In this document: one piece after another, positions 28,853 through 37,623 of the stretch
Position numbering within the stretch: position 1 is the first letter of the stretch
How the letters are laid out: every line of letters begins with the position of its first letter
Origin: CBDCZY01 sp965224745
GTDB lineage: Bacteria; Pseudomonadota; Gammaproteobacteria; Methylococcales; Methylomonadaceae
Assembly: GCA_965224745.1 (NCBI GenBank)
Contig: CBDCZY010000003.1
Coordinates: forward strand, 310,001-374,000
Direction of reading: 5' to 3'
Length of the DNA stretch: 64,000 nt
The notes under the pieces: generated by a model
What the model was told of the DNA's origin: nothing
Databases searched by the model: none
Seen by the model: only the letters and a program-made list of their open reading frames with translations
Made by a program: the position numbers and the translations under genes

Positions 28853-31222
28853 TTAATTTGAGTCGGGTTGTATTATATCCATTTTTTGGTCAAAAAAATC
28901 TTTGAACCAGGTTTTTGCTTTGTTAAACGGCGATTCGACACAAGAAGAATATTCTTTTGGGCCTGATCCAACGATATAGGGAAAAGTTTTAACGCCTTTA
29001 CATTCCTCATTGGCTCTTAAACCTGTTTGTGGATCAATCAGGATCATTTCAACATTATCCGGGGCAATCAAAATCACAGGCTCCTGAGTGATATCTTTCA
29101 TCAAATCAGTCCAAATCTGAAGCGCACCAGTCGCTCCGGTCAAACCAGAAGATCGATTGTCATCTCGACCAATCCATACTACAGATAGATAGTCGCCACT
29201 GAAACCAGCAAACCAACTATCGTCAAGGTCATTGGAAGTACCTGTTTTCCCAACCAGCATTAAATCTCTGGGCAGTTTTTTATAGGCCGTCTTACCTGTC
29301 CCAGTCTGCATGGCTTCCTGCAAAATAGTATTGACGATAAAAGTTGCGCCCGGATCGACTGCCTGCCTGATGGTTAAAGGATAATTTTGCAATGCTTCCC
29401 CTTGTAAAGAAACCACAGCTCTGATGGCTCGTAAGGGGGTTGCAAAACCATCCCCTGCCAGGGTTTGATAAATTTGTGTGACTTCTAACGGTGTAAGACG
29501 TGTCGCACCCAAGAATAATGAAGGGTAAAGATTAACTGGGCGGCTTACACCCAGTGCGTTCAGGGTCTTAGCGGTTCTTGCAATACCAATATCCATGCCT
29601 AGATGAACGGTTGCCAGGTTGTAAGAGTTGGCAAGAGCAGTATGTAATTCAACTAAACCATGTTCTTTCTTTCCATAGTTACGGGGTTCCCAAATATCAT
29701 CTTTTTTTCCCTTAATTCTTATTTTAGTGTCACTTAGGTGCGTCGATATGGTGTATCGGTTAGAAAGTTCCAAGGCAGTCAAATAAACCACTGGTTTCAT
29801 CAAAGATCCGATAGGCCTTAGTGCATCCAATGCTCGGTTAAAACCCACGCCAAGGTTTTTTCGGTGTCCGTTCATTGCGACAATTTCGCCACCTTCTCTT
29901 CTTGTAACGATGGCCGCTGTTTGTAGCTTATTAACTTTACTGCTTTTTTCAAGATAGTTTAACTTTGAAAGGCTTTTATTTTCTAACAGGTCTTGAATTT
30001 GCGTATCCAGCGTTGTAAAGATCCTTAAACCGTCACTGGTTAAATCTTTTTCTTTATATTCCTGTCTGAGCTGACGTTTAACAAGATCGAGAAAATCGGG
30101 GTAGCGATTAACAGATTGATGACGATAAATGACGATTTCAAGAGGTTCCTGCTTAGCTTGCAAACTTTGCTTAGCGGTTATAAAGTTTTGTTGCATCATT
30201 GCATCAAGAACTCTATTCCGTCGTTTGATCGCTCGGTTAGGATAGCGGTCAGGATCGTAATAAGAAGGTCCTCTGACCAAAGCGACCAACGTAGCCACTT
30301 GGTGAAGTGCTAATCTTTCTATTGACCGGCCAAAATAAAATTGACTGGCCAACCCAAAACCATTAATCGAACGAGCGCCATCTTGACCTAAATAGACTTC
30401 ATTAAGATAGGCCTCCATGATTTCATTTTTACTGTAACGCGCGTCCAAAATAAAGGCCATCAGAGCTTCATTTATTTTTCTACCCAAAGTCCGTTTTGAC
30501 GAAAGAAAGAAATTTTTGACCAATTGTTGGGTGATAGTACTGCCACCCTGTACGACTTTACGCGCTCGTATATTGGCCCAAAGCGCACGCGCAATCGCTT
30601 TAACCGAGACGCCAAAATGGTTATAAAAGTTTCTGTCCTCTGTTGACAAAAGCCCTTGTAGTAAAGTATCAGGCGCTTGAGAGAGTTTTATCAAAATTCG
30701 ATCTTCTTTGCGTGTAGGGTAAAAGCTGCCTATTTTTTCCGGCTCCATGCGCACTATTGCTACATCCGTTTGCTGATCAATATTAACAATCTGCTCAATA
30801 GAGTTGTTGGCGAAAAAAAACCTCAGCCTTTTGCCACTTTGCCGTTTATCCCAAAAAGCAAAATTTCTAGTATATACATTGATTTGTTTTCCCAAACGAA
30901 AATAGGTTCCTGGTGACGATAGTTGATAATCTTTTCGATACTGTAAGCGATGCAGTAATTCTTCAAAGCTTGAAATATTCCATTTATTACCTGCATAAAG
31001 CTCAACCGGACTAGCATAAACATTCGCTGGTATCGCCCACCGTTTACCCTCAAATTGATTTTTGATCATATAATCGAGATAACCCAAGTAACAGAGCAAA
31101 ATGAAGGCGAAGATGAGTGCAGTAGCAAGAACAAATCGACGAAAAAAGAATTTAAACCTGGAATGACGAATTTTTCGCACGGGTTTTCTTTTTTTTCTTC
31201 TTCTTATATTTTTTTTAACCAT
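28853..31222 (-). CDS. mrcB: penicillin-binding protein 1B (bifunctional transglycosylase/transpeptidase)
   Basis: A 789-residue inner-membrane enzyme polymerising and cross-linking peptidoglycan. A very basic cytoplasmic tail (residues 1-25) precedes one membrane helix (about 30-50). A UB2H-like region follows, the docking site for LpoB in E. coli. The GT51 domain has the catalytic Glu in LLSTEDRNFYNHFG, then GGSTITQQLVKN. The transpeptidase domain has the Ser-x-x-Lys motif in GSLMKP, Ser-x-Asn in ANSYNLA and KTG in LVGKTGTSND. The C terminus contains an acidic tail. The ATG has no strong ribosome binding site. It is separated from recQ by 67 bases and from lolA by 8. Confidence 0.95.
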   Translation of the reverse strand: MVKKNIRRRKKRKPVRKIRHSRFKFFFRRFVLATALIFAFILLCYLGYLDYMIKNQFEGKRWAIPANVYASPVELYAGNKWNISSFEELLHRLQYRKDYQLSSPGTYFRLGKQINVYTRNFAFWDKRQSGKRLRFFFANNSIEQIVNIDQQTDVAIVRMEPEKIGSFYPTRKEDRILIKLSQAPDTLLQGLLSTEDRNFYNHFGVSVKAIARALWANIRARKVVQGGSTITQQLVKNFFLSSKRTLGRKINEALMAFILDARYSKNEIMEAYLNEVYLGQDGARSINGFGLASQFYFGRSIERLALHQVATLVALVRGPSYYDPDRYPNRAIKRRNRVLDAMMQQNFITAKQSLQAKQEPLEIVIYRHQSVNRYPDFLDLVKRQLRQEYKEKDLTSDGLRIFTTLDTQIQDLLENKSLSKLNYLEKSSKVNKLQTAAIVTRREGGEIVAMNGHRKNLGVGFNRALDALRPIGSLMKPVVYLTALELSNRYTISTHLSDTKIRIKGKKDDIWEPRNYGKKEHGLVELHTALANSYNLATVHLGMDIGIARTAKTLNALGVSRPVNLYPSLFLGATRLTPLEVTQIYQTLAGDGFATPLRAIRAVVSLQGEALQNYPLTIRQAVDPGATFIVNTILQEAMQTGTGKTAYKKLPRDLMLVGKTGTSNDLDDSWFAGFSGDYLSVVWIGRDDNRSSGLTGATGALQIWTDLMKDITQEPVILIAPDNVEMILIDPQTGLRANEECKGVKTFPYIVGSGPKEYSSCVESPFNKAKTWFKDFFDQKMDIIQPDSN

Positions 31223-31289
31223 TATCTAGCAATGCGAGCTTTTATATTTGGTGGTGAGGCAGTCAATCGGTATCACGTGAGACAGTCGA

Positions 31290-33437
31290 TTATACCGATT
31301 TATTTTTTTCGTAATCCCAAGAAGACTTGATACAGCGCAATGTTTCGTAATCATAGCTACTATCTAAAGCCTCATAGAGTGGTTTTAATTTATCTCTTTG
31401 ATCATCTGGCAAAGCCAGCCAGGTACTCTCAATGAACAGTATCTCTTCCTTAGTCACCTCAATAACATCTTGTAGTGATAGCAACCCTCTACCAATGGCT
31501 TGAGCCAGATGGCTCCATATTGTTGAACTAGCTAAGTTTTTAGCCTCAGAAACTGCTTTTGCAGCACCATGCTCTTTAAAGAGACGGACAGTATCTAACA
31601 CTGTTTCCGGCAAATCATGAGGTCGCTCTTTAAAAGAATCGGCATACGATTGAATGACTTGCAAAAACTCATCGCCAAAATGCTCTAATTTATATTTTCC
31701 AATGCCAACAATCATTGACATTTGATCAAGGCTGCTAGGTTTTAGTTCAACCATTTGCATTAACGTGGTATCTTGAAAAATCATGTAAGGCGGTAGGTTT
31801 TTATCATTTGCTAATGTTTTACGCTTTTCTCTTAGCGCGTTCCATAATTTAGTTTCATGAGTTTTACTGTGTTGTTTACGCAAGGGTTTAGAAGAAGCTT
31901 GGGTAATATTCTGATGGTCTTTTCTTAACAGAATTGACATTTCACTTCGCAAAACAGGTCTACAAGCATCCGTTAATTGAAGTGAACCGTGACCATCAAC
32001 ATCAACCGAAATCAACCCTTTTGCAACTAACTGCCTGAATACAGAACGCCATTGCGACGCATTCAAGTCTTTACCGATGCCGAAAGTAGATATCCTATCA
32101 TGGTAGAAATGTTTGATCCGCTCTGTCATTTTCCCCAACAACACATCAATTAAATAATTCACACCAAAGCGTTGTTCAGTTCGGTAAATACAGGATAAAG
32201 CTTGCTGGGCTGCCAGCGTACCATCCCAGGTCTCTGCTGGGTTCTTACAACAATCGCAATTGCCACAAGGCTGCTCTAAGGTTTCATTAAAATAGTGTAA
32301 TAATGACTGTCTGCGGCACGTTACTTGTTCACAAAAGCTCAGCAGCGACTCCAGCTTTTGTTGTTCAACTCTTTTCCTAATATCGTTTAACGTGGACCCG
32401 TCAATCATCTGACGTAAGGTGATTACGTCTTGCAATCCGTAAACCATCCACGCATCAGCTGTCTGCCCATCTCGCCCTGCTCTGCCGGTTTCTTGATAAT
32501 AAGCCTCGATACTTTTTGGTAAATCCAGATGAGCGACAAATCGAATATTGGGTTTATCGATACCCATGCCAAAAGCTATGGTGGCAACAACTACGCTATC
32601 TTCCTCCCGAATGAAACGACGTTGAGAATCCGTTCTTTGCTGATGAGGTAAACCAGCATGATAAGGAAATGCGTTAATGCCATGCTCGACCAGCCACTGA
32701 GCAATACTTTCAACTTTTTTTCTCGATAAGCAATAGACAATGCCGGAATCATCAGCGTGTTGCTTTTGAATAAAATGCAGCAATTGTTGTTTGGCTTTTA
32801 CTTTTTGTTCGATATGGTAATAAATGTTCGGCCGATCAAAACTACTGACAAAAACCTGGGCTTCTTCTAACTTAAGTTGATGAATTATTTCTTGACGGGT
32901 TCTTTCATTGGCAGTTGCTGTGAGAGCAACCCGAGGAATTTGTGGAAACTTTTCGTGCAATAGCGATAATTTCAAATAATCAACACGAAAATCGTGACCC
33001 CACTGAGAAACGCAATGAGCTTCATCTATTGCAAACAAAGCAATAGGAACCCTGTCCAATAGGTTTAAGGTACGGTAGGTGCTCAATCGTTCAGGAGCAA
33101 GATAAAGTAAATCCAAAGATCCTTCTAACAAAGATCGCTCTACTCGATCCAAATTATCAATGCTCATTGTAGAATTAAGGCAAGCAGCTCTTACACCTGA
33201 CTGGTTCAAAGCATCGACCTGATCCTGCATCAGAGCGATCAATGGCGAAATAACAATACCAGTGCCTTGGCGTAACATAGCCGGTATTTGGTAGCATAAC
33301 GATTTCCCACCACCAGTCGGCATTAAAACCAAGGCATCCTCCCCGTTTACCAATCGGTCAATAATATCGGCTTGTTGTCCCCGGAACTGTTGATAACCAA
33401 AGGTACTCTTAAGAAGATCTAAAGATTTTTCATTCAT
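31290..33437 (-). CDS. recQ: ATP-dependent DNA helicase RecQ with C-terminal extension
   Basis: A 715-residue 3'-5' helicase of the RecF pathway. Walker A is MPTGGGKSLCYQIPA, the DExH box is AIDEAHCVSQWGHDFR, and motif VI is YYQETGRAGRDGQ. The zinc-binding cysteines of the RQC region lie in CRRQSLLHYFNE and CGNCDCC, followed by a winged helix and an HRDC domain (TKLWNALREKRKTLAND to FGDEFLQVI). About 100 further residues make a helix-turn-helix-like C-terminal domain (TVRLFKEHGAAKAVSEAKNL onwards), explaining why it exceeds the ~610 residues of E. coli RecQ. Only a 67-base gap separates it from mrcB, so they may share a transcript. Confidence 0.95.
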   Translation of the reverse strand: MNEKSLDLLKSTFGYQQFRGQQADIIDRLVNGEDALVLMPTGGGKSLCYQIPAMLRQGTGIVISPLIALMQDQVDALNQSGVRAACLNSTMSIDNLDRVERSLLEGSLDLLYLAPERLSTYRTLNLLDRVPIALFAIDEAHCVSQWGHDFRVDYLKLSLLHEKFPQIPRVALTATANERTRQEIIHQLKLEEAQVFVSSFDRPNIYYHIEQKVKAKQQLLHFIQKQHADDSGIVYCLSRKKVESIAQWLVEHGINAFPYHAGLPHQQRTDSQRRFIREEDSVVVATIAFGMGIDKPNIRFVAHLDLPKSIEAYYQETGRAGRDGQTADAWMVYGLQDVITLRQMIDGSTLNDIRKRVEQQKLESLLSFCEQVTCRRQSLLHYFNETLEQPCGNCDCCKNPAETWDGTLAAQQALSCIYRTEQRFGVNYLIDVLLGKMTERIKHFYHDRISTFGIGKDLNASQWRSVFRQLVAKGLISVDVDGHGSLQLTDACRPVLRSEMSILLRKDHQNITQASSKPLRKQHSKTHETKLWNALREKRKTLANDKNLPPYMIFQDTTLMQMVELKPSSLDQMSMIVGIGKYKLEHFGDEFLQVIQSYADSFKERPHDLPETVLDTVRLFKEHGAAKAVSEAKNLASSTIWSHLAQAIGRGLLSLQDVIEVTKEEILFIESTWLALPDDQRDKLKPLYEALDSSYDYETLRCIKSSWDYEKNKSV

Positions 33438-33689
33438 TACGCGTTATTTACAATTTCATTCCATCCTAGCCAACTGGATATTTCAAGGTTGAATAACCTG
33501 ATGTTTTAATTAGTAGAGAAGATCCACTTGATTATCTGCTATATATGGTTTTCTTGCAGGCTAGTTTAGTCAGTTAGAATGCTTTTTCAAAGTGATTTAA
33601 TTTTTGATAATATCTTTTCTTATTCGTTAGAAAAAAGGAAAAGAATATACTATCCATTAAGCCAAATCAGAGTAGAAATTACGACTAAA

Positions 33690-34097
33690 ATGCTTCTAAC
33701 CATAGGAAAATTGGCCAAACAGTCCGGCGTCACCATTGAAACCATCCGCTACTATCAGCGCAAAGAATTGCTGATGGAACCAGCAAAGCCAGCCACTGGT
33801 TACCGACAATACCCATCCGACGCGATTGCCAGAATCCAGTTCATTAAACGTGCTCAACAGTCAGGCTTTACCTTGCAGGAAATCTCAGAACTATTATTAC
33901 TCGATAGTGGCCATTGCGAAGATATACGAAAAATTGCCGAACAGAAACGCCAGCAAATTGACAACCAACTAAAAGACTTAACTGCCCTGCGTAACGTGTT
34001 GGACAAACTTGTTAAGGGGTGTCAAGATGATTCATCCTCCGAACATTGTTCACTTATCGACGCGCTTTCAAAAGATCCTACCTCCTCTGACACATAA
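33690..34097 (+). CDS. merR: mercury-responsive MerR regulator
   Basis: A 135-residue transcription factor that represses, and on binding Hg(II) activates, the mer promoter. The N-terminal winged helix (LTIGKLAKQSGVTIETIRYYQRKELL) is followed by the dimer coiled coil and three Hg-binding cysteines in the classical arrangement: HCEDI, then Cys-x8-Cys in GCQDDSSSEHCSL. This matches Cys82, Cys117 and Cys126 of Tn501 MerR, so mercury is far likelier than copper or cadmium. The ATG at 33690 fits family starts; the frame is open 37 codons further upstream. A TATACT at 33646-33651 could be its -10 box. Unusually, it is read in the same direction as merTPA. Confidence 0.93.
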   Translation: MLLTIGKLAKQSGVTIETIRYYQRKELLMEPAKPATGYRQYPSDAIARIQFIKRAQQSGFTLQEISELLLLDSGHCEDIRKIAEQKRQQIDNQLKDLTALRNVLDKLVKGCQDDSSSEHCSLIDALSKDPTSSDT

Positions 34098-34117
34098 AGA
34101 AATAATGTACATTTTTC

Positions 34118-34149
34118 TTGACTCTGTTCTATAGACCAGGGTTTAGACT
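34118..34149 (+). promoter_or_regulatory. merT promoter with MerR operator
   Basis: TTGACT at 34118-34123 and a -10-like TTAGAC/TAGACT at 34143-34149 are separated by 19-20 bases, the overlong spacer that MerR-type activators correct by twisting DNA. The spacer contains an imperfect dyad, ACTCTGT and CCAGGGT (34121-34142). It starts 21 bases after the merR stop and drives merT onwards. Confidence 0.7.
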
Positions 34150-34264
34150 TTTAATCAAGTCTTATTCGCGAGGATTCAATATCTATTTGATAGTTTTAAG
34201 CAACATTGCACCTCTAAACTTTGATGCCACGCAACACGATATGCTTTATTTTAGGAGAATCATA

Positions 34265-34633
34265 ATGACAACCGAACTAGAAACAGTTACCAAAAGCGCC
34301 AATTGGCTGGGCATTGGCGCTTTCTTAGCTGCTATTGGGGCATCGGCCTGCTGTGTCGGCCCATTGTTACTTTTATCTTTAGGCATTGGTGGCGCATGGA
34401 TGAGCACCTTGACCTCTATGGAAGCTGTCCGACCCTTTTTTTTCATACTCACACTGATTTTTATCGGTTTGGGGTTTCGTAAACTTTATTTGATTCCTGA
34501 AAGCTGCGAAGAAGGCAAAGCATGTGCTTTACCCGAAGTGGAAAAAAAACAGCGGCTGATCTTTTGGATAGGTTCTACATTGATTTTATTACTCTTGACA
34601 TTCCCCTGGTATGCCCCTGTTTTTATGGCATAA
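34265..34633 (+). CDS. merT: mercuric ion transporter MerT
   Basis: A 122-residue inner-membrane protein moving Hg(II) inward to MerA. Three membrane segments are visible. The vicinal cysteine pair Cys29-Cys30 (ASACCVGP) lies in the first, and a second cysteine pair (ESCEEGKACALPE) lies in the cytoplasmic loop between the second and third, as in canonical MerT. The ATG at 34265 has AGGAG at 34252-34256; the frame is open upstream but that part overlaps the promoter. merP follows after 9 bases. Confidence 0.94.
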   Translation: MTTELETVTKSANWLGIGAFLAAIGASACCVGPLLLLSLGIGGAWMSTLTSMEAVRPFFFILTLIFIGLGFRKLYLIPESCEEGKACALPEVEKKQRLIFWIGSTLILLLLTFPWYAPVFMA

Positions 34634-34642
34634 GGAGCAACA

Positions 34643-34963
34643 ATGAATAACAAAACACTATTTTATACGTTGAGTTTATTGGCAGGATTCTTTTCTATGC
34701 AGTCCATTCATGCTGAAACTCCATTACAGCCTCAAAACAGTCATCAGTCAATCACGCTCGATATGCAAAACATGACCTGCGCAATGTGTAAATTTACTAT
34801 TAAAAAGGCTTTGCAAGGGGTCGAAGGAGTTCAAAACGTGAAGGTTGATTATGACACCAAAACAGCTAACGTGACGTTTAACCCCCAACAAACCAATAAT
34901 GAATCTTTAATCAAAGCCACTACTAATGCAGGCTATCCGTCAACTGTTCGCCAAGAAAAATAA
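34643..34963 (+). CDS. merP: periplasmic mercury-binding protein MerP
   Basis: A 106-residue periplasmic protein. A signal peptide (residues 1-24, ending SIHA) precedes a heavy-metal-associated domain with Cys46 and Cys49 in NMTCAMCKFTIKKALQGVEGV. It captures Hg(II) and passes it to MerT. AAGGAGCAAC lies just before the ATG. It is 9 bases after merT and 14 before merA. Confidence 0.95.
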   Translation: MNNKTLFYTLSLLAGFFSMQSIHAETPLQPQNSHQSITLDMQNMTCAMCKFTIKKALQGVEGVQNVKVDYDTKTANVTFNPQQTNNESLIKATTNAGYPSTVRQEK

Positions 34964-34977
34964 CACCCGGAGTTCTT

Positions 34978-36648
34978 ATGTGGACTAAACAATTAAAAAT
35001 TGAGGGCATGACCTGCCCAAGCTGTGTTGGCGGCATTGAAAACAAACTCAATGTACTGGAAGGCGTGGAAATCAAAGTGTCTTATCCTGAAGGCATTGGA
35101 CTACTTAAGGTCTCTGGTGAAACCAACCTTGAATCATTGATCGGCAAGATCGAAGATAAAGGGTATCAGGTAACAGAAATGGAAAAAGAACAAGTCGTTT
35201 CTGATGGCCAAATAGCGGCTGAAAACAATGGTCAACAACTCCATGTTGCTATTATCGGCACAGGTTCGGGTGCTTTCGCCTGTGCCATTAAATCCGTAGA
35301 AAATGGCGCTAAAGTCACTCTGATCGAACGCAACCCGATCATTGGCGGAACCTGTGTCAATATTGGCTGTGTCCCTTCAAAAATCATGATCCGTTCTGCG
35401 CATATCGCCCATTTGCAAAAAAACCATGCCTTTGATGGCATCAAAAAACAACGACCGTCGATTGATCGCAAACAACTGCTTATTCAGCAGCAAGCAAGGG
35501 TGAATGAACTCCGGGCAGCTAAATATGAAAGTATTTTGGCATCTAATAGAAATATCACTTTGGTGAAAGGAGATGCTCGATTTAAAGATGCCAAGACTTT
35601 AATGGTTGATCAGGAGCACGGTGACTTTACTGAAATTAAAGCAGATCGGTTTCTCATTGCCACGGGTGCATCACCCAATATTCCAACTATTCCAGGATTA
35701 GCTGAAACGCCTTTTTGGACATCCACCGAAGCGTTGGAAACCGAAGTACTACCAGAACATTTAATGGTGATTGGCTCTTCAATTGTTGCCTTAGAGTTAG
35801 CACAGGCTTTTTTCAGACTGGGTACTCAAGTGACATTATTGGCACGACATACCTTATTATCTAAAGAAGATCCTGATATAGGTGCAGAACTGCATAAAAT
35901 TCTTGAATCGGAAGGTATAACGATATTTGAACAGACTCAAGTTGAAGATGTAAGCTACAAAAAAGGGCTGTTTTCTTCAGGTAAATTCGTTATTAAAACC
36001 AACACAGGTCAGATATTGACAAGTGATCAATTATTGATTGCCGCAGGACGGCCACCTAATACCAAAGAGCTGGCGTTGGATGAAGCCGGTATCGAAATGG
36101 ATAAAAGCGACGCCATTAGCGTTGACGATCACATGCGCACCAATATTGAACATATATATGCTGCTGGAGATTGTACTAACCAACCTCAATTCGTCTATGT
36201 GGCTGCGGCAGCTGGAACTCGCGCGGCTATCAACATGACAGGAGGTGATGCAACGATTAATTTATCAGCCATGCCTGCCGTCATGTTTACCGATCCTCAG
36301 ATGGCCACTGTCGGTTTGACCGAAGCTGAAGCAAATCAGAATAATATAAAAACTGATAGCCGTCTTTTGCCATTAAACAATATCCCACGCGCGCTCGCCA
36401 ACTTTGAAACCAAAGGCTTTGTTAAACTGGTCATGGAAACCAAAAGCCGGCGTTTGATAGGTGCACAGATATTAGCACCGGAAGCAGGTGAAATGATCCA
36501 GACAGCGGTTTTGGCCATTCACAATCAAATGACAATAGAAGACCTGGCCGGACAGCTATTCCCTTATTTAACCATGGTAGAAGGCATTAAACTTTGCGCC
36601 CAAACTTTTAACCAAGACATAACAGAACTATCCTGTTGTGCCGGATAA
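34978..36648 (+). CDS. merA: mercuric reductase MerA
   Basis: A 556-residue FAD enzyme that reduces Hg(II) to volatile Hg(0) with NADPH. An N-terminal metal-binding domain carries Cys13 and Cys16 (GMTCPSCVGG). The flavin domain has the redox pair Cys126 and Cys131 in GTCVNIGCVPSK, with the dinucleotide-binding motif IGTGSGAFACAI ahead of it and IYAAGDCTNQPQFVYVAAA further on. The C terminus ends LSCCAG with the vicinal Cys553-Cys554 pair that delivers Hg to the active site. All functional cysteines are present, so it should be active. Confidence 0.97.
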   Translation: MWTKQLKIEGMTCPSCVGGIENKLNVLEGVEIKVSYPEGIGLLKVSGETNLESLIGKIEDKGYQVTEMEKEQVVSDGQIAAENNGQQLHVAIIGTGSGAFACAIKSVENGAKVTLIERNPIIGGTCVNIGCVPSKIMIRSAHIAHLQKNHAFDGIKKQRPSIDRKQLLIQQQARVNELRAAKYESILASNRNITLVKGDARFKDAKTLMVDQEHGDFTEIKADRFLIATGASPNIPTIPGLAETPFWTSTEALETEVLPEHLMVIGSSIVALELAQAFFRLGTQVTLLARHTLLSKEDPDIGAELHKILESEGITIFEQTQVEDVSYKKGLFSSGKFVIKTNTGQILTSDQLLIAAGRPPNTKELALDEAGIEMDKSDAISVDDHMRTNIEHIYAAGDCTNQPQFVYVAAAAGTRAAINMTGGDATINLSAMPAVMFTDPQMATVGLTEAEANQNNIKTDSRLLPLNNIPRALANFETKGFVKLVMETKSRRLIGAQILAPEAGEMIQTAVLAIHNQMTIEDLAGQLFPYLTMVEGIKLCAQTFNQDITELSCCAG

Positions 36649-36675
36649 TTATGAACGCTGATTTTAACACTACAG

Positions 36676-37068
36676 ATGAAGAATTTCATGGAAACACCCA
36701 TTTGTCCAGCTTGTGGCTGTTCATTAATTCGCTTAGGCATCACTCAGGAAAAAGCGGTTTCCTATTTTTACCATGAAAAGCAATATTGGTTATGTTGTGA
36801 TGGATGTATGGAACTCTTCAAAAGCAACCCTGAAGAATTATTAGATGAGACATCCAGTTTGAAAGTGTGCCCGGTTTGCTTGGCTGAAAAACCGGTTAAT
36901 AGCACTGTAGAGCATGTATTTAATGGGACGTTATTCAATTTTTGTCGATGCCCACATTGTCTGGATGTATTTAATCAGGATCAGGACTATTTCATTAAAC
37001 GTTTAGCGTGGCAAACAAACTATAAGGGGGTTTTTGGAGAGCAAGATGAGTGTTGTACCAAAAAATAG
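36676..37068 (+). CDS. small protein with two TRASH-like cysteine modules next to merA
   Basis: A 130-residue protein, probably cytosolic as no signal or membrane segment is seen. It is built from two similar modules. Module 1 has CPACGC, then YHEKQYWLCCDGCMELFKSNPEELL (about residues 9-56); module 2 has CPVCLAEKPV, then GTLFNFCRCPHCLDVFNQ (about 70-115). Each pairs a CPxC-type knuckle with a second CxxC-type pair and an aromatic-rich segment, like TRASH/YHS metal-sensing domains. The tail contains DECCTKK. It lies 27 bases after merA. A role in handling mercury or another thiophilic metal is inferred from position and cysteine content. An ATG at 36688 is an alternative start. Confidence 0.72.
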   Translation: MKNFMETPICPACGCSLIRLGITQEKAVSYFYHEKQYWLCCDGCMELFKSNPEELLDETSSLKVCPVCLAEKPVNSTVEHVFNGTLFNFCRCPHCLDVFNQDQDYFIKRLAWQTNYKGVFGEQDECCTKK

Positions 37069-37179
37069 ATCTTAACTCTCTTACTTTAAAACTTGTTTTT
37101 CAAATAAAGGTGAGAGTGAAAATCAGTATGATTTAATAACTTTTGATACCACCAAGAACATACTATTGAAAATTATATA

Positions 37180-37208
37180 TTGAAATACGGTTATGCATAT
37201 ATTATAGT
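37180..37208 (+). promoter_or_regulatory. predicted promoter of the arsR-arsI-arsC genes
   Basis: TTGAAA at 37180-37185 and TATAGT at 37203-37208 are separated by 17 bases. The implied transcription start would fall at or next to the arsR ATG (37215), which lacks a ribosome binding site, so arsR mRNA could be leaderless. A TATGCATA palindrome at 37192-37199 in the spacer could be operator sequence. All inferred by eye. Confidence 0.4.
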
Positions 37209-37214
37209 TAGCTT

Positions 37215-37562
37215 ATGTCTCCAGCTAAATTTTTTAAATGTCTATCCGATGATACACGCTTGCGTTGTGTCTCACTATTGCAGAAAGAAGGCAAGCTTTG
37301 TGTTTGCGAATTAACGACTGCTCTGGCTTTGTCACAACCCAAAATTTCCCGGCATTTGGCCTCCTTGCGTCAATGTGGTTTATTACAGGACAGTCGCGAA
37401 GGTCAATGGGTTTATTATCAAATTAATTCCCAATTGCCTGAGTGGATCTTCCCTTTGCTGAAAAATAGCTTAACTGCCGTTGAATCAACTGGACTGCTTA
37501 AACAAGATCTGGAGCGCTTGCGACAAATGGAAAACCGTCCTGAAACGGCTATTTGTTGCTAG
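37215..37562 (+). CDS. arsR: ArsR family metalloregulator
   Basis: A 115-residue winged-helix repressor. The start of the fold (FFKCLSDDTRLRCVSLLQKEG) is followed by GKLCVCELTTAL, the ELCVCDL-type arsenic(III)/antimony(III) site of E. coli ArsR, and the recognition helix LSQPKISRHLASLRQCGLL. The protein ends in a vicinal cysteine pair (ETAICC). It is expected to bind upstream of itself and release on metalloid binding. The next gene, arsI-like, begins 61 bases downstream. The gene follows the mer cluster by about 150 bases and probably starts a separate unit. Confidence 0.9.
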   Translation: MSPAKFFKCLSDDTRLRCVSLLQKEGKLCVCELTTALALSQPKISRHLASLRQCGLLQDSREGQWVYYQINSQLPEWIFPLLKNSLTAVESTGLLKQDLERLRQMENRPETAICC

Positions 37563-37623
37563 TTTTTTTCAATACTATCAATGCTTATTCACCTGTCAAA
37601 CTAACTTTACCTGGAGTTTTTTC

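Noticed and set aside
34118..34264. Upstream extension of merT
   Set aside because: The frame is open, but this stretch contains the mer promoter and the ATG at 34265 has a proper ribosome binding site and matches MerT.
36651..36860. Earlier ATG at 36651 as start of the TRASH-like protein
   Set aside because: It is in a different frame and its product has no cysteine modules.
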